50,633 bases of DNA from Gammaproteobacteria bacterium (GCA_002747055.1 PDSQ01000011.1:1-50633), one strand, 5' to 3'; positions 37,540-49,188 are shown, counted from the stretch's first letter. Notes: a model not told the origin generated them from the letters alone. Program-made: numbers and translations.

Positions 37540-38205
37540 CTAATTCGCGTTTATTGCTGATTTTTTATTTAGCAATAGATTCATCGCCACCGGCATATCC
37601 GGCCCAAATGCGATAACACCGTCTTCATGCCCTGACATAACAAAAACACCAGCCGCTCGATCGACAAAGGTGGTCACAAGTAACTTATCGATCGCGACTG
37701 CCATAGCCACCGTGCCGTAGGGGATATGTGAAGGGATGACAGGCAAATCGAGTGTTTGCGCATTTTGCCAAAGCTCGCGATCATGCCCGTGAATAACGGC
37801 ATTGACCTCAGGTTTACTGTGATAAACCACACCATGAGACAGACTTTCAGAGGAGGGTTTTACCAAGCCACAGGCTTTAAGCGAATTCTTTTTCGCATCA
37901 AAATCTTCTACCAAGACATATTGATCGCGAGACAGCGTATCCAGGTGGCCGGTTTGACTGCCGGTAATTAGAAAAGCGTCTGGCGAGCCTGGCAAACCGG
38001 CACCGTTTTCGACAACCGAAGCATATCTTGCGGATAGATTGCCGAAACCGAAGCCGCCATAGCGGGAATCATCCTGCCCCACCAGGCCAAGCCTGACCAA
38101 TTGTGATCGGCACTGCGTCAACTGATCCAGTTTGATATTTTCGGGCAGTTTTTTCTGGCGAAAATCCAGTTGATACTTGATTACACCTTCCTGAGTAGTT
38201 TGCAT
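37540..38205 (-). CDS. Class II aldolase/adducin-like protein
   Basis: A 221-aa protein; ATG 38205 has AAGGA 4 bases upstream, while ATG 38220 has none. NLSARYASVVENG near residue 60 and VVYHSKPEVNAVIHGHDRELW near 130 carry the residues of the class II aldolase zinc site (His-x-His), and GLVKPSSESLSHG resembles the substrate-binding loop. Members act on phosphosugars or as ribulose-5-phosphate epimerases. The substrate here is unknown. It follows dcd. Confidence 0.75.
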   Translation of the reverse strand: MQTTQEGVIKYQLDFRQKKLPENIKLDQLTQCRSQLVRLGLVGQDDSRYGGFGFGNLSARYASVVENGAGLPGSPDAFLITGSQTGHLDTLSRDQYVLVEDFDAKKNSLKACGLVKPSSESLSHGVVYHSKPEVNAVIHGHDRELWQNAQTLDLPVIPSHIPYGTVAMAVAIDKLLVTTFVDRAAGVFVMSGHEDGVIAFGPDMPVAMNLLLNKKSAINAN

Positions 38206-38230
38206 ACTATCCTTTTTCATGGTTACGAAA

Positions 38231-38797
38231 TCATGCCTGTGGCAGTGTTACACCCGTCTGGCCCTGATACTTGCCGCCCCGATCCTTATAACTGACCTCG
38301 CACTGTTCATCGGATTCAAAAAACAGCATTTGGGCGACGCCCTCATTGGCATATATTTTAGCAGGCAGTGTGGTCGTGTTGGAAAACTCCAAGGTCACAT
38401 GCCCTTCCCATTCCGGTTCCAAAGGCGTGACATTAACTATAATTCCACACCGCGCATAAGTTGATTTACCCAGGCAAATGGTTAGCACATTGCGAGGAAT
38501 TCTAAAGTATTCGACCGTTCTGGCCAATGCAAATGAGTTTGGCGGAACAATACAAACATCACTTACCATATCGACAAAACTGGTTTCGTCAAAATTTTTT
38601 GGATCGACCGTGGCAGAATGCACATTGGTAAATATTTTGAATTCACGACTACATCGAACATCATAGCCATAGCTCGATGTACCATAGGAAATAATTTTTT
38701 CTTTGCCCGCCAATCGTACCTGACCTGGCTCAAATGGCTCGATCATGCCATATTGACCTGCCATTTCACGAATCCATTTATCTGACTTTATCGCCAT
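38231..38797 (-). CDS. dcd: dCTP deaminase
   Basis: A 188-aa trimeric enzyme that makes dUTP for thymidylate synthesis. ATG 38797 matches the pseudomonad start [10 protein letters not shown]; the longer frame is not needed. [42 protein letters not shown] (with the catalytic Glu) and [18 protein letters not shown] are diagnostic. Confidence 0.96.
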   Translation of the reverse strand: MAIKSDKWIREMAGQYGMIEPFEPGQVRLAGKEKIISYGTSSYGYDVRCSREFKIFTNVHSATVDPKNFDETSFVDMVSDVCIVPPNSFALARTVEYFRIPRNVLTICLGKSTYARCGIIVNVTPLEPEWEGHVTLEFSNTTTLPAKIYANEGVAQMLFFESDEQCEVSYKDRGGKYQGQTGVTLPQA

Positions 38798-39089
38798 AAC
38801 GCTGTCATCTCTGTTTTTCAATCCATTGATTCACATTACATTTTTACCGCGAATCATAACCCATTCAACAGCTTGAAGAAACCAGTAGTCCAACGACAAC
38901 CATCAAAGGATCGTTTAAAGTACGATTAAGACCCGATATCGGAGCCGCCTCGATCACCGAAATCTGACAGGGTTAACCGCATTATGCAATCGGCTTCGTT
39001 TTACCGTGTGGTGTTGCGTGTTGCAGCTGCGTAAATATTGTGAGTTTGCTATTTTTAATCGACCTGTTACAACGAAAAGCCAACAACCC

Positions 39090-40187
39090 CTAACTGCGTA
39101 TGATAATATCGGGCGTGGCCAATGCATCTTCAGCCACTCTCGCGGCCAACTCAGCGGTGACTTTTCGTGCCATATCCCGGTAAATCAGCGCGATTTCAGA
39201 GTCTGGAGCACTAATCACGGTCGGGTTGCCGGAGTCTGTCTGTTCTCTGATTGTGCGGTTAAGTGGCAACTGGCCGATTAAATCAGTATTGTACTGCGCG
39301 GCAATACGTTCTCCTCCTCCTTCACCGAATACCGGCTCCTGATGGCCACAGTTCGGACAACAATAAGTACTCATATTCTCGACAATACCTAACACCGGAA
39401 TATTCACTTTTCTAAACATTTCAATGCCTTTTTTACAGTCAAGCAGTGCAATATCCTGCGGCGTGGTAACCATTACCGCACCGGTAACGGGCACTTTTTG
39501 CGCCAAAGTCAGCTGAATATCTCCTGTGCCGGGTGGCATATCCACGATCAGATAGTCCAGTTGCTGCCAATGTGTTTGCTTCAACAATTGCTGTAACGCG
39601 CCACTGACCATAGGGCCACGCCAAACCATTGGAGTTTCATCTGTGACCAGGTAGGCCATGGTCATCGTTTGTAATCCATGCGCTACCACCGGGACAAACA
39701 ACTTCTCATTCACGACATCAGGACGAATACCTTCTTTTACTCCCAGCATCATACCGATACTCGGGCCGTAAATATCCGCATCGAGAACACCCGCCTTCGC
39801 ACCTTCTTCTGCCAGCGATAACGCAAGATTGACGGACACCGTGGATTTACCGACACCTCCCTTACCCGAGGCGACGGCAATAATGTTTTTCACTTGCGCC
39901 AGGGCAGCAATGTTATTGGCTGTTTTTTGCGCAACCACTTTGGTGTCTATTTTAATAGTACAGTCAGTTACACCATCGATGTCTTCTACCGCCAGACTTA
40001 GCATTTGCCTGATAGCACCCTGTAATCCTTGGTTTGGATAGGGGTAGGTCAGCTCTACGATCACCTGACCCTGGTCGATTTTAATGTCAGAGATCCAGCC
40101 CAGTTCAACCAGATTTTTTTGCAAATAAGGATCCAGATAACCTGCAATCGCTTTTTCAACCGCACCTTTTGTTAATTCACTCATCAT
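39090..40187 (-). CDS. apbC: Iron-sulfur cluster carrier ATPase ApbC/Mrp
   Basis: A 365-aa P-loop protein that binds and delivers Fe-S clusters. Residues about 1-90 form the DUF59/MIP18-like domain. The deviant Walker A is ASGKGGVGKSTVSVNLAL (about 106-123), followed by LDADIYGPSIGMM and the cluster-binding CCPNC near residue 275. It is divergent from metG, a common arrangement. Confidence 0.95.
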   Translation of the reverse strand: MMSELTKGAVEKAIAGYLDPYLQKNLVELGWISDIKIDQGQVIVELTYPYPNQGLQGAIRQMLSLAVEDIDGVTDCTIKIDTKVVAQKTANNIAALAQVKNIIAVASGKGGVGKSTVSVNLALSLAEEGAKAGVLDADIYGPSIGMMLGVKEGIRPDVVNEKLFVPVVAHGLQTMTMAYLVTDETPMVWRGPMVSGALQQLLKQTHWQQLDYLIVDMPPGTGDIQLTLAQKVPVTGAVMVTTPQDIALLDCKKGIEMFRKVNIPVLGIVENMSTYCCPNCGHQEPVFGEGGGERIAAQYNTDLIGQLPLNRTIREQTDSGNPTVISAPDSEIALIYRDMARKVTAELAARVAEDALATPDIIIRS

Positions 40188-40343
40188 CTTTTGTTAACTC
40201 ACTCTTTATCAATAAAACCACTTGTAGACAAAGATAACCCCGCCAGAAGGTGAAAATCCTGATCATCAACGGTATCATATGCCGACTTGTATATAAGCAT
40301 ATAGCTACTCCTAAAGACAACAAATGAATTTGGAACGACACTA

Positions 40344-42398
40344 ATGCCCGGCAACTCTAGAGAAATTCTCGTTACCAGTGCTCTACCCTATGCCAATGGC
40401 CCCATTCACCTGGGTCATCTGCTTGAATACATTCAAACCGACATCTGGGTGCGTTTTCAAAAATTGCGAGGCAATCGATGCACCTATGTCTGTGCCGATG
40501 ATGCACATGGCACGGCAATCATGCTTCGGGCTGAGAAAGAAGGGATTACCTCAGAACAACTGATTGATCGCGTCAATGCCGAGCACAAAAAAGATTTTGC
40601 AGATTTTCTGATCGAGTTTGACAATTATTACTCGACACACTCGGCAGAAAACCGAGAGTTTTCCGAGCTTATCTATCAACGATGTGTCGAAAACGACAAG
40701 ATTTCCCGGAAAAATATCAAACAAGCCTATGACCCGGAAAAGAACCTTTTCCTGGCCGACCGTTTTATCAAAGGTACCTGCCCGAAATGCGATGCGGAAG
40801 ATCAATATGGCGATAACTGTGAAGCCTGCGGAGCAACTTATTCACCCGCTGAGTTGGTTAACCCGAAATCGGCGATTTCCGGGGCGACGCCGATTGAAAA
40901 AGAATCCGAGCACTTCTTTTTTAAACTACCCGAATTTACTGAATTTTTGAAAACCTGGACGCGTAGCGGCGCGCTACAGGCTCAAATTGCCAACAAACTG
41001 GCCGAATGGCTGGAAAGCGGCCTGAAGGAATGGGACATTAGCCGAGATGCGCCCTACTTTGGCTTTGAAATTCCAGGTGAGCCAAACAAGTTTTTCTACG
41101 TTTGGCTGGATGCGCCGATAGGCTATATGGCGAGTTTCAAAAACCTGTGCGATAAACGTGACGACTTGAATTTTGATGACTATTGGCAAGCGGGAGCGGA
41201 AACGGAGCTTTACCATTTTATTGGTAAAGATATTATCAATTTTCACACCTTGTTCTGGCCGAGCATGCTTAATTGTGCCGGGTTTAGAACCCCCACAGCC
41301 GTTTGGGCACATGGTTTTGTCACCGTAGACGGGCGCAAAATGTCCAAGTCCCGCGGCACCTTCATTATGGCTCGTACCTACCTGAATCATCTGAACCCCG
41401 AGTTTTTACGCTATTACTTCGCCGCCAAATTGACCAGCCAGGTCGATGACCTGGATCTCAACCTGCACGACTTCGCGCAACGGGTCAATTCCGATCTGGT
41501 GGGTAAAGTGGTCAACATTGCCAGCCGGAGTGCCAATTTCATTACAAAGCGTTTTAACGGCGTATTGGCCACTTGCAATGACAGCAGTTCGGCGCTATTG
41601 GCAGACTACGTACAGGCCGGCGACGAAATTGCTCAGTTTTACGAAAATCGTGATTTCGGCAAAGCGATTCGCCGCATTATGGAACTGGCAGATCAGGCTA
41701 ATCACTATATCAATGATAAAGCACCCTGGGTTATCGCCAAACAGGAAGGCCTGGAACAAGAGCTGCATCAAGTCTGCTCGAACGCAATCAATATATTCCG
41801 GCAGCTTATGGTTTACCTGGCTCCGGTTATTCCTGAAACAGCCAGAAAAACAGAAGCCTTTTTAAATATCACCCTGAACTGGCAAGACCGCACCAGGCTT
41901 TTACAAGCGCATAGCATCAATAACTTCAAGCCAATGATCAGCCGGGTTGAGCTAAAGAAAATCGACGCCATGGTGAATGATTCGAAAGAACCCGAAACCA
42001 CGGTAGAGGCGGAACAACCGGCTGCCAAAAGCACGCCTGGCAAAGCTAAAAAAGCTGACGAGGCCATTGGTGCTCAAATCGAATTCGATGATTTTGCCAA
42101 AGTCGACTTACGCGTGGCAAAGATTATCAAAGCTGAGCATGTCGAAGGTGCGGACAAGCTGCTTCAGCTTACTCTTGATCTTGGTACGGAGAAAAGAAAC
42201 GTATTCGCTGGTATCAAATCCGCTTATCAACCCGAACAATTGGCAGGTAGATTGACCGTAATGGTGGCTAATCTGAAGCCAAGAAAAATGAAGTTCGGCA
42301 TGTCGGAAGGTATGGTGCTGGCCGCAGGCCCAGGCGGTAGTGATATCTGGCTACTGCAGCCGGATGAAGGCGCACGGCCGGGTATGCGTATTATTTAA
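40344..42398 (+). CDS. metG: Methionyl-tRNA synthetase
   Basis: A 684-aa class I synthetase. HIGH-type motif is [10 protein letters not shown] (near residue 20), the zinc knuckle is [22 protein letters not shown] is in GRKMSKSRG, and the C-terminal about 110 residues are the EMAP/Trbp111 tRNA-binding domain that dimerises the enzyme ([14 protein letters not shown]). A low-complexity Ala/Lys/Glu linker separates it from the core. Confidence 0.97.
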   Translation: MPGNSREILVTSALPYANGPIHLGHLLEYIQTDIWVRFQKLRGNRCTYVCADDAHGTAIMLRAEKEGITSEQLIDRVNAEHKKDFADFLIEFDNYYSTHSAENREFSELIYQRCVENDKISRKNIKQAYDPEKNLFLADRFIKGTCPKCDAEDQYGDNCEACGATYSPAELVNPKSAISGATPIEKESEHFFFKLPEFTEFLKTWTRSGALQAQIANKLAEWLESGLKEWDISRDAPYFGFEIPGEPNKFFYVWLDAPIGYMASFKNLCDKRDDLNFDDYWQAGAETELYHFIGKDIINFHTLFWPSMLNCAGFRTPTAVWAHGFVTVDGRKMSKSRGTFIMARTYLNHLNPEFLRYYFAAKLTSQVDDLDLNLHDFAQRVNSDLVGKVVNIASRSANFITKRFNGVLATCNDSSSALLADYVQAGDEIAQFYENRDFGKAIRRIMELADQANHYINDKAPWVIAKQEGLEQELHQVCSNAINIFRQLMVYLAPVIPETARKTEAFLNITLNWQDRTRLLQAHSINNFKPMISRVELKKIDAMVNDSKEPETTVEAEQPAAKSTPGKAKKADEAIGAQIEFDDFAKVDLRVAKIIKAEHVEGADKLLQLTLDLGTEKRNVFAGIKSAYQPEQLAGRLTVMVANLKPRKMKFGMSEGMVLAAGPGGSDIWLLQPDEGARPGMRII

Positions 42399-42418
42399 AC
42401 CTGGCTTGAAGACCGATG

Positions 42419-42437
42419 CAGGCTGCTTGCCTGTTTT
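42419..42437 (+). terminator. Possible weak terminator between metG and rsxA
   Basis: CAGGC and GCCTG form a 5-bp stem with loop TGCTT, followed by TTTT. It lies in the 68-base gap between metG and rsxA, and may reduce read-through. Confidence 0.35.
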
Positions 42438-42466
42438 AACGGTGACTGTATTTAAATGGCTTTGCG

Positions 42467-43048
42467 ATGACGGAATACTTACTGATTCTGGTCAGTACCA
42501 TACTGGTTAACAATTTTGTTTTGGTGCAGTTTCTCGGCCTGTGCCCTTTTATGGGCGTATCTGGCAAGCTGGAAACCGCAATGGGTATGTCACTGGCAAC
42601 CACCTTTGTCTTAACCTTGTCTTCGGTTTGCAGCTATCTATCATTCGCGTATTTGCTGCAACCTTTGGGGCTTGAATACCTTAGAACCATTACCTTTATC
42701 TTGGTGATTGCCGTTGTCGTGCAGTTTACCGAAATGGTGGTTAAAAAAGTCAGTCCGCTTCTGTATCGGGTACTGGGTATTTTTCTGCCTTTGATCACTA
42801 CCAACTGCGCTGTCCTCGGCGTTGCGCTACTCAATATCAAAAAACAAAACGGATTTATTGAATCCATTTTGTATGGCTTTGGCGCCGCCGTTGGATTTTC
42901 ACTGGTATTGATCCTGTTTTCTGCAATGCGGGAGCGAATTGCGTTTGCAGATGTCCCTGCACCATTTAAGGGTTCCGCCATCGGTATGATTACCGCCGGT
43001 TTAATGTCTCTGGCATTTCTCGGTTTTGCCGGTTTGGTCGATATTTAA
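42467..43048 (+). CDS. rsxA: Rsx/Rnf electron transport complex subunit A
   Basis: A 193-aa membrane protein with six helices. [25 protein letters not shown] and [15 protein letters not shown], with the cysteines that coordinate an Fe-S centre between RnfA and RnfE, are diagnostic. The complex transfers electrons between NADH and ferredoxin or, in E. coli, keeps SoxR reduced. It is first of the contiguous rsxABCDGE run. Confidence 0.96.
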   Translation: MTEYLLILVSTILVNNFVLVQFLGLCPFMGVSGKLETAMGMSLATTFVLTLSSVCSYLSFAYLLQPLGLEYLRTITFILVIAVVVQFTEMVVKKVSPLLYRVLGIFLPLITTNCAVLGVALLNIKKQNGFIESILYGFGAAVGFSLVLILFSAMRERIAFADVPAPFKGSAIGMITAGLMSLAFLGFAGLVDI

Positions 43049-43059
43049 CGGAAACGCTG

Positions 43060-43653
43060 ATGAGTATCATTATTTCTATTGGCGCACTTTTACTTCTCGC
43101 GGTTTGCTTTGGCTCCCTGCTCGGCTTTGCCTCTGTCCGCTTTCGCGTCGAAGGCAACCCCATTGTCGATCAAATCGATGCACTGCTCCCGCAAACACAA
43201 TGTGGTCAATGTGGCCATCCGGGTTGTCGTCCCTATGCCGAAGCGATAGCCGAGGGTGAGCCAATTAATCGTTGTCCGCCCGGCGGTCAAGCCACCATTG
43301 ACGCTTTGGCCGCTTTGCTGGACGTCGAACCGATTCCACTTGACGATGAACATGGAGAAGAAAAAGACAAACAGGTTGCAGTCATTCGAGAGGACGAGTG
43401 CATTGGCTGCACTAAGTGTATTCAGGCCTGCCCGGTTGACGCTATTTTAGGTGCCGCGAAACAGATGCATACAGTGATAGCGGATGAATGCACCGGCTGT
43501 GATTTATGCGTTGAACCCTGTCCGGTTGACTGTATCGATATGGTTCCGGTCAACAGGGGAATCAGGGATTGGACATGGCCAATGCCAAATACCAGTCAGA
43601 TTATCGCCACCGATAAATACCAGTCAAACGATTTGACCGGAGATGCGGCCTGA
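43060..43653 (+). CDS. rsxB: Rsx/Rnf electron transport complex subunit B
   Basis: A 197-aa Fe-S protein anchored by an N-terminal helix. [18 protein letters not shown] with a downstream RCPPGG forms the Cys motif of the FeS domain, and [12 protein letters not shown] and [12 protein letters not shown] bind two [4Fe-4S] clusters. It overlaps rsxC by one base (TGATG). Confidence 0.96.
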   Translation: MSIIISIGALLLLAVCFGSLLGFASVRFRVEGNPIVDQIDALLPQTQCGQCGHPGCRPYAEAIAEGEPINRCPPGGQATIDALAALLDVEPIPLDDEHGEEKDKQVAVIREDECIGCTKCIQACPVDAILGAAKQMHTVIADECTGCDLCVEPCPVDCIDMVPVNRGIRDWTWPMPNTSQIIATDKYQSNDLTGDAA

Positions 43654-45215
43654 TGCGAAAAATCTGGGATTTTCCGGGTGGTGTTCACCCTGCCGATAAC
43701 AAGACCCAATCTACCGGACAGGCCATCAAACCGGCGCCAATTCCACCATTGCTTGTTTTACCTGTCTCACAACATATTGGTAATCCGGCTCAACCCATCG
43801 TCACTATTGGACAAACCGTTCTGAAAGGCGAAAAAATCGCAGAAGCCGTTGGCCCGGTCAGTGTGCCTGTGCATGCGCCCACATCCGGCGTTGTTTGCGA
43901 TATCAAACAACAAGTGATTGCGCATCCTTCAGGTATGACAGATTTATGTATTTCTATCCAGCCTGATGGCGAGGATAGCTGGATAGAACGAATCTCGGAA
44001 CGAGATTACCATGCAATGAGCCACGAACAGATCAGAGAGATCGTTCGTGATAAAGGCATTGCCGGAATGGGTGGCGCCGGATACCCAACTGAAATCAAAT
44101 TGCACCCACCCCGACATACCAAAGTACACACACTGATTATCAATGCTGCCGAATGTGAACCCTATATTACCGCAGACGATATGCTGCTCAGGGAACGCAC
44201 CAAGGCTGTATTGGCCGGCGTCGAAATTTTGATTTTTCTGTTAGAGCCGAAAGAATGCGTCATCGGTATCGAAGACAACAAACCGGAAGCGATAGCGGCA
44301 CTGCTTGAAGCAAAGAAAGACAGCCAAATCGAAATCGCCGTCGTACCAACCAAATACCCTTCCGGTGGCGAAAAACAATTAATCAAATTATTGACCAATC
44401 TTGAAGTACCCAAAGGCGGGATACCCGCAGATATTGGCATTGTCTGCCAGAATGCAGGCACCGCAGCGGCCATCTATGATGCCGTGGTATTGGACAAGCC
44501 GTTAATAAGCAGAATTGTAACGGTCACCGGCCAGGGTGTAACTGAACCGCGCAACTTTAACAGCATGATTGGAACTCCGGTTGGCGATTTGCTCAATGCA
44601 GCAGGTTACCAGGAATCTGCAACCGAACGTTTGATCATCGGCGGGCCAATGATGGGGTTTGCGATTGACGATGTGCAGGTTCCAATCGTAAAAACGACCA
44701 ATTGTATTATTGCCGCCAGCCAGGCAGAAATACCTTCAGCAAGACCAGAACAAGCCTGTATTCGTTGTGGTTACTGTGTTGACGCTTGCCCAATGGAATT
44801 GCTACCCCAGCAGTTATTCTGGTTCTCAAAAAACAAAGAACTGGACAAGGCAGAACTTTTCAATTTGCAGGACTGCATCGAGTGTGGCGCATGCTCTTAC
44901 GTTTGCCCAAGCAGTATTCCGCTGGTGCAGTATTTTCGTTTTGCCAAAGGCGAAATTCGACAGCTCAGTATAGACAAAGCCAAGTCAGACAAAGCCCGCT
45001 TGCGCTTTGAATTCCGGCAACAACGTCTCGCAAGAGAAGCCGCAGAGAAAGAAACAAAACGCAAGGCGCGTGCTGCAGCAGCGGCAAAAGCACAAGCGGC
45101 CAAACGCAAAGCCGAAGCCGCCGCAAAAGCGGCAACAGAGACAGAAGTAACAACGGAACCGAAAACAAAAACGCAAACGAACCCCGTTACCACAACCAAT
45201 AGGCCCCCAAACTAA
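43653..45215 (+). CDS. rsxC: Rsx/Rnf electron transport complex subunit C
   Basis: A 520-aa peripheral subunit that accepts electrons from NADH. FMN/NADH-binding residues lie in GMGGAGYPTEIKL and the AECEPYITADD region; two ferredoxin-type motifs follow (CIRCGYCVDACP and CIECGACSYVCP). The C-terminus is a short Ala/Lys/Thr-rich tail, lacking the long repeat extension of E. coli RsxC (740 aa). Confidence 0.95.
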   Translation: MRKIWDFPGGVHPADNKTQSTGQAIKPAPIPPLLVLPVSQHIGNPAQPIVTIGQTVLKGEKIAEAVGPVSVPVHAPTSGVVCDIKQQVIAHPSGMTDLCISIQPDGEDSWIERISERDYHAMSHEQIREIVRDKGIAGMGGAGYPTEIKLHPPRHTKVHTLIINAAECEPYITADDMLLRERTKAVLAGVEILIFLLEPKECVIGIEDNKPEAIAALLEAKKDSQIEIAVVPTKYPSGGEKQLIKLLTNLEVPKGGIPADIGIVCQNAGTAAAIYDAVVLDKPLISRIVTVTGQGVTEPRNFNSMIGTPVGDLLNAAGYQESATERLIIGGPMMGFAIDDVQVPIVKTTNCIIAASQAEIPSARPEQACIRCGYCVDACPMELLPQQLFWFSKNKELDKAELFNLQDCIECGACSYVCPSSIPLVQYFRFAKGEIRQLSIDKAKSDKARLRFEFRQQRLAREAAEKETKRKARAAAAAKAQAAKRKAEAAAKAATETEVTTEPKTKTQTNPVTTTNRPPN

Positions 45216-45237
45216 ACAGTGAGAAATTAGCGACATT

Positions 45238-46287
45238 ATGCCGGTTGTCCCGACCTCTTCACCCCATACGCTTAGCCAGAATCGAACCCAAAAAGTGATG
45301 ATTCAGGTCATTCTGGCCACCCTGCCCGGCCTGGCAATACAGTGCGTTTTTTTTGGCTGGGGCAATTTGATTAACGTAATCTGGTGCAGCTTGATTGCAA
45401 TAGCCGCAGAAACGGCAGTGCTGGTGATTCGCAAGCGTCCTGTTATGTTTTACCTGGCTGACTGTAGTGCTCTGGTTACCGGTGTCTTGCTCGGTTTGGC
45501 TCTGCCACCGTTTGCTCCTTGGTGGACGACATCACTCGCCACTGCCTTTGCGATTATCTTTGCCAAACAGATATATGGTGGCTTGGGCTATAATCCGTTC
45601 AACCCGGCAATGGTTGGCTATGCTTTGGTGCTGGTCTCATTTCCTGTCACTATGACAACCACCTGGGCCAGTCCGTCTGGTTTGTTGAACAGCCCGGATC
45701 TGGTATCGACACTCAGCCTGATATTCAGCCCGTTTTCAGCCGAAAGCATCGACGCCTTTACCATGGCGACTCCGCTGGATACCTACAAACATGAAATTAT
45801 TGATAAAACAGCCGAGGTTGTCTTTCAAAATCCTGTATTCGGCAACTCTATTGCCGCAGGCTGGCAATGGATCAACCTGGCCTTTCTGGCCGGCGGCATT
45901 TATCTGATAGGCAGAAAAGTCATTACCTGGCATGCCCCCATTGGCATGTTGGCAGGCATTTGCATTCCGAGCCTGACTATCGGCTGGGACTGGGACACAA
46001 CCACACCCATTAGCCTGCATCTTTTAGCCGGATCGACTATGCTGGGTGCTTTTTTTATCATTACCGACCCCGTCACTGGCCCGGCCAGCCATCGTGGCAA
46101 ACTGATTTATGGACTCTGTGCCGGAGTACTGGTTTACACTATACGAGTCTATGGCAACTACCCCGATGCGGTGGCATTTTCCGTTTTACTAATGAATTTT
46201 ACCGCGCCATTTATTGACTATTACACCCAACCCAGAACCTATGGTCATCAAAAACCCAATTCAGGTATCAAGGGTAACAACCCATGA
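45238..46287 (+). CDS. rsxD: Rsx/Rnf electron transport complex subunit D
   Basis: A 349-aa membrane protein with about nine helices. The segment around [11 protein letters not shown] (near residue 178) contains the Thr expected to carry covalent [15 protein letters not shown] [17 protein letters not shown] and [12 protein letters not shown] are family hallmarks. It overlaps rsxG by ATGA. Confidence 0.95.
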   Translation: MPVVPTSSPHTLSQNRTQKVMIQVILATLPGLAIQCVFFGWGNLINVIWCSLIAIAAETAVLVIRKRPVMFYLADCSALVTGVLLGLALPPFAPWWTTSLATAFAIIFAKQIYGGLGYNPFNPAMVGYALVLVSFPVTMTTTWASPSGLLNSPDLVSTLSLIFSPFSAESIDAFTMATPLDTYKHEIIDKTAEVVFQNPVFGNSIAAGWQWINLAFLAGGIYLIGRKVITWHAPIGMLAGICIPSLTIGWDWDTTTPISLHLLAGSTMLGAFFIITDPVTGPASHRGKLIYGLCAGVLVYTIRVYGNYPDAVAFSVLLMNFTAPFIDYYTQPRTYGHQKPNSGIKGNNP

Positions 46288-46985
46288 GTGAAATTCGTCA
46301 AGCCATAACCAAAAGTGTCATCGGACTCGCTGCCTTCGCTGCGCTGACTGCGGGATTGATTGCGACCACGCAGTTGCTCACTACTGAGCGGATCGAGCAG
46401 CAAAAAAAGCTTTCCCAATCCAGAGCGCTGAGAGAAATCTTCCCGAACCAGTATCACGATAATGAATTTTTAGACGACATTGTGACTTTGCCTGAAAGTG
46501 ACCAACTGGGCAGCCATGAACCCTTACAGGGATTTCTGTCGCGTAAAGCAGGCCAGGTAAACGGCGTATTGATCCCCGCCGTCGCCCCGGATGGTTACAG
46601 TGGCAAAATCAGGTTGATTACAGGCATTGAAAGTAACGGGAAAATAGCTGGAGTCCGGGTGTTGGAACATAGGGAAACACCTGGTCTTGGCGATAAAATC
46701 GAACCCCGCAAATCAGACTGGATTCAGCATTTTGTCGGTAAATCCCTGGTCAACCCGTCAGCCAATAACTGGAAAGTGGTAAAAGACGGTGGCGAGTTCG
46801 ACCAACTGACCGGCGCGACCATTACGCCAAGAGCCATAGTCAAAGCCGTCTATGGCACATTGATTTATTTTGACCGACACAATACCTATTTGCTTGGAGT
46901 CGATACTAAAGACTATAGTAAACGCGACAACCAAAGCGCAGCGGGAGAAAAGATTTCAGCTGGAGACAAGCAGAGTGAACCATAA
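46284..46985 (+). CDS. rsxG: Rsx/Rnf electron transport complex subunit G
   Basis: A 233-aa protein with one N-terminal membrane helix and a periplasmic FMN-binding domain. Covalent FMN attaches to the last Thr of the TGATIT motif (about residue 175-180, [12 protein letters not shown]). [13 protein letters not shown] is conserved. It overlaps rsxE by 11 bases. Confidence 0.95.
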   Translation: MSEIRQAITKSVIGLAAFAALTAGLIATTQLLTTERIEQQKKLSQSRALREIFPNQYHDNEFLDDIVTLPESDQLGSHEPLQGFLSRKAGQVNGVLIPAVAPDGYSGKIRLITGIESNGKIAGVRVLEHRETPGLGDKIEPRKSDWIQHFVGKSLVNPSANNWKVVKDGGEFDQLTGATITPRAIVKAVYGTLIYFDRHNTYLLGVDTKDYSKRDNQSAAGEKISAGDKQSEP

Positions 46986-47787
46986 ATCCGCAACTGAACC
47001 CGGTGTACCGGCAGACGCAAGCGATGCCGCTTCAAATAATACCGACACAGAGTCTACCAAGACCAGACGCTCTGAAATCAACTACCGTGAAATAATAACA
47101 AACGGACTTTGGAACAATAACCCGGCGTTGGTGCAGCTATTGGGATTATGTCCGCTTCTTGCCGTAACCGGAACCGTAGTCAATGCATTAGGACTGGGCC
47201 TGGCGACAATCCTGGTTCTGGTCGGTTCCAATCTTGCCGTATCCAGTATTCGTCATTATGTTCCTGCAACTGTGCGACTACCCGCTTTTGTGATGATTAT
47301 CGCTTCACTGGTGACTTGTGCCGAGCTTTTAATGCAAGCCTATACCTATGAGTTGTATGAAATTTTGGGCATTTTCATTCCACTTATCGTAACCAATTGC
47401 GCTATTCTGGGCCGGGCCGAAGCATTTGCAGCAAAAAACCCGATACTTCCGTCAGTCCTCGATGGCTTGATGATGGGTACCGGGTTTCTCGCTGTGTTAC
47501 TGATTCTTGGCGCATTCAGAGAAATTCTTGGTCAGGGTACGGTTTTTTCAGATATGCATCTTATCTTCGGCGAAACAGCGAAGACCTGGACAATTACCCT
47601 CGTTGACGATTACCCGTCTTTTCTCTTCCTGGTATTGCCGCCGGGCGCTTTTTTTGGGATGGGTATTATTATCGCACTGAAAAACATTATAGATACCCGA
47701 ACTGAAACGGCCAAACAAAAAGCCAATACTGCAACCAACGCGGCCAAAGGCAGCAAACGAGTACGTATCACCGGTAAAATCGCCTAA
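46975..47787 (+). CDS. rsxE: Rsx/Rnf electron transport complex subunit E
   Basis: A 270-aa membrane protein from GTG 46975, which overlaps the rsxG end. [23 protein letters not shown] and [20 protein letters not shown] carry the paired cysteines shared with RsxA. About 35 extra hydrophilic N-terminal residues (Ala/Ser/Thr/Asp-rich) precede the family start [16 protein letters not shown]; the true start might be further in, but no better ribosome binding site is seen. Confidence 0.94.
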   Translation: MNHKSATEPGVPADASDAASNNTDTESTKTRRSEINYREIITNGLWNNNPALVQLLGLCPLLAVTGTVVNALGLGLATILVLVGSNLAVSSIRHYVPATVRLPAFVMIIASLVTCAELLMQAYTYELYEILGIFIPLIVTNCAILGRAEAFAAKNPILPSVLDGLMMGTGFLAVLLILGAFREILGQGTVFSDMHLIFGETAKTWTITLVDDYPSFLFLVLPPGAFFGMGIIIALKNIIDTRTETAKQKANTATNAAKGSKRVRITGKIA

Positions 47788-47818
47788 CCAGGCTATCGCG
47801 GATGGATTAACGGACAAT

Positions 47819-48454
47819 ATGAACAAAGCGATTCGTACTCAAATATTTGAAAGACTCAAATCGGCAAATCCAAATCCACAGACAGAACTCGATTACACTA
47901 CACCATTTGAGCTTTTGATCGCTGTTATTTTAAGTGCCCAGGCAACCGATAAAGGCGTCAATAAAGCTACGGCTAAACTGTTCCCGATAGCAAACACCCC
48001 GGAGGCGATACTGGAACTTGGCCTGGATGGTCTAAAGGAATTGATCAAAACCATTGGTCTGTTTAACAGCAAAGCCGAAAACATTATCAAAACCTGCAAG
48101 ATACTGATCGAATTGCATCAGTCCGAGGTTCCCGAATCCAGAGAGGCACTTGAAGCATTGCCAGGAGTTGGCAGAAAAACAGCCAATGTCGTACTTAACA
48201 CTGCCTTTGGTCATCTCACTATGGCAGTCGATACGCATATTTTCCGGGTATCCAATCGTACTAACATTGCGCCGGGAAAAAACGTCGTCGAGGTTGAAAA
48301 ACGCCTGCTCAGAGTCATCCCCAAGCCTTACCTGAAAAATGCCCATCACTGGTTAATATTACACGGTCGCTATACCTGTATCGCACGCAAACCCAAATGC
48401 GGCGCCTGTATTATTGAAGACCTGTGCGAGTATCGGGATAAAGAAGGCCTATAA
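47819..48454 (+). CDS. nth: Endonuclease III
   Basis: A 211-aa DNA glycosylase/AP lyase that removes oxidised pyrimidines. The helix-hairpin-helix LEALPGVGRKTANVV holds the catalytic Lys, AVDTHIFRVSNR holds the catalytic Asp, and CIARKPKCGACIIEDLC is the [4Fe-4S] loop (C-x6-C-x2-C-x5-C). It follows rsxE, a conserved gammaproteobacterial pairing. Confidence 0.97.
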   Translation: MNKAIRTQIFERLKSANPNPQTELDYTTPFELLIAVILSAQATDKGVNKATAKLFPIANTPEAILELGLDGLKELIKTIGLFNSKAENIIKTCKILIELHQSEVPESREALEALPGVGRKTANVVLNTAFGHLTMAVDTHIFRVSNRTNIAPGKNVVEVEKRLLRVIPKPYLKNAHHWLILHGRYTCIARKPKCGACIIEDLCEYRDKEGL

Positions 48455-48461
48455 ACGAAAA

Positions 48462-48490
48462 CCCGCCCCCGATAAAAAACCGGGAGCGGG
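48462..48490 (-). terminator. Terminator of the hsp20 gene
   Basis: CCCGCCCCCG and CGGGAGCGGG form a 10-bp stem with one mismatch. On the minus strand the hairpin is followed by TTTTCGTTTAT, consistent with termination of the hsp20 transcript. It lies in the convergent gap between nth and hsp20 and may work less well for nth. Confidence 0.7.
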
Positions 48491-48523
48491 CGTGTACTCG
48501 CATGACTCAAAGCTGTTTATCGT

Positions 48524-48949
48524 TCAGCTAATTTCGATCCGTTTTGGCTCGGCCTGTTCAACTGAAACTTTAGGAACAACCAGAGTTAAAACACCGTCAA
48601 CAAATTCTGCAGAGATATCACTTACCGCAATTCCTTTTCCGACAGTAAAACTCCTTAAATAACTACCGTAGATACGCTCTTTACGAATTAGATTACCTTC
48701 AGTTTTTTCTTCACGCTCGTCTTTTTGCTCTGTTTTGATGGTTAAAACCCCATCGTGCAACTCAATATTGATATCTTCTTTTTTGACTCCAGGCATATCC
48801 GCCTTCAGAGTAAAGTTCGAGTCGTGCTCTTCAATATCCACTCGTAATGGAACACAACCATTGTTTTCAACACGATCCCTGAATTGAGGGAAAAAGTCGT
48901 CAAATAACGAATTCATATTCATTAATGAATTTCTGGGTATCAGAGTCAT
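48524..48949 (-). CDS. Small heat-shock protein (Hsp20/alpha-crystallin family)
   Basis: A 141-aa ATP-independent holdase chaperone. Residues about 35-130 form the alpha-crystallin domain: VDIEEHDSNFTLKADMPGVKKEDINIEL, then the end strand GVLTLVVPK (the A-x-x-n-G-V-L box), followed by the C-terminal tail with I-x-I-like PKRIEIS. A strong GAGGAGG precedes the ATG. It is a class-A-type bacterial Hsp20. No clear sigma32 promoter was found. Confidence 0.92.
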   Translation of the reverse strand: MTLIPRNSLMNMNSLFDDFFPQFRDRVENNGCVPLRVDIEEHDSNFTLKADMPGVKKEDINIELHDGVLTIKTEQKDEREEKTEGNLIRKERIYGSYLRSFTVGKGIAVSDISAEFVDGVLTLVVPKVSVEQAEPKRIEIS

Positions 48950-49188
48950 GGCAACCTCCTCGCTAACATTCCATCAAACAACAATTAACGATGCCCAAAT
49001 GGCCTGATCAGAAAGGCTTTCTTACCAGGCCTAATAACTATATTGAGTCTGAAACCTGAATTTTCAAGCAAAAAACTTGGCAACTTGCAGCAATACAAGC
49101 CAACTGTTCGCGAAAAGCTGAATAGCAAATTGTATCCATAATCGAATAGCTGTTTGGTTTGTCCTTATTACGTGATGCAATATTTGAT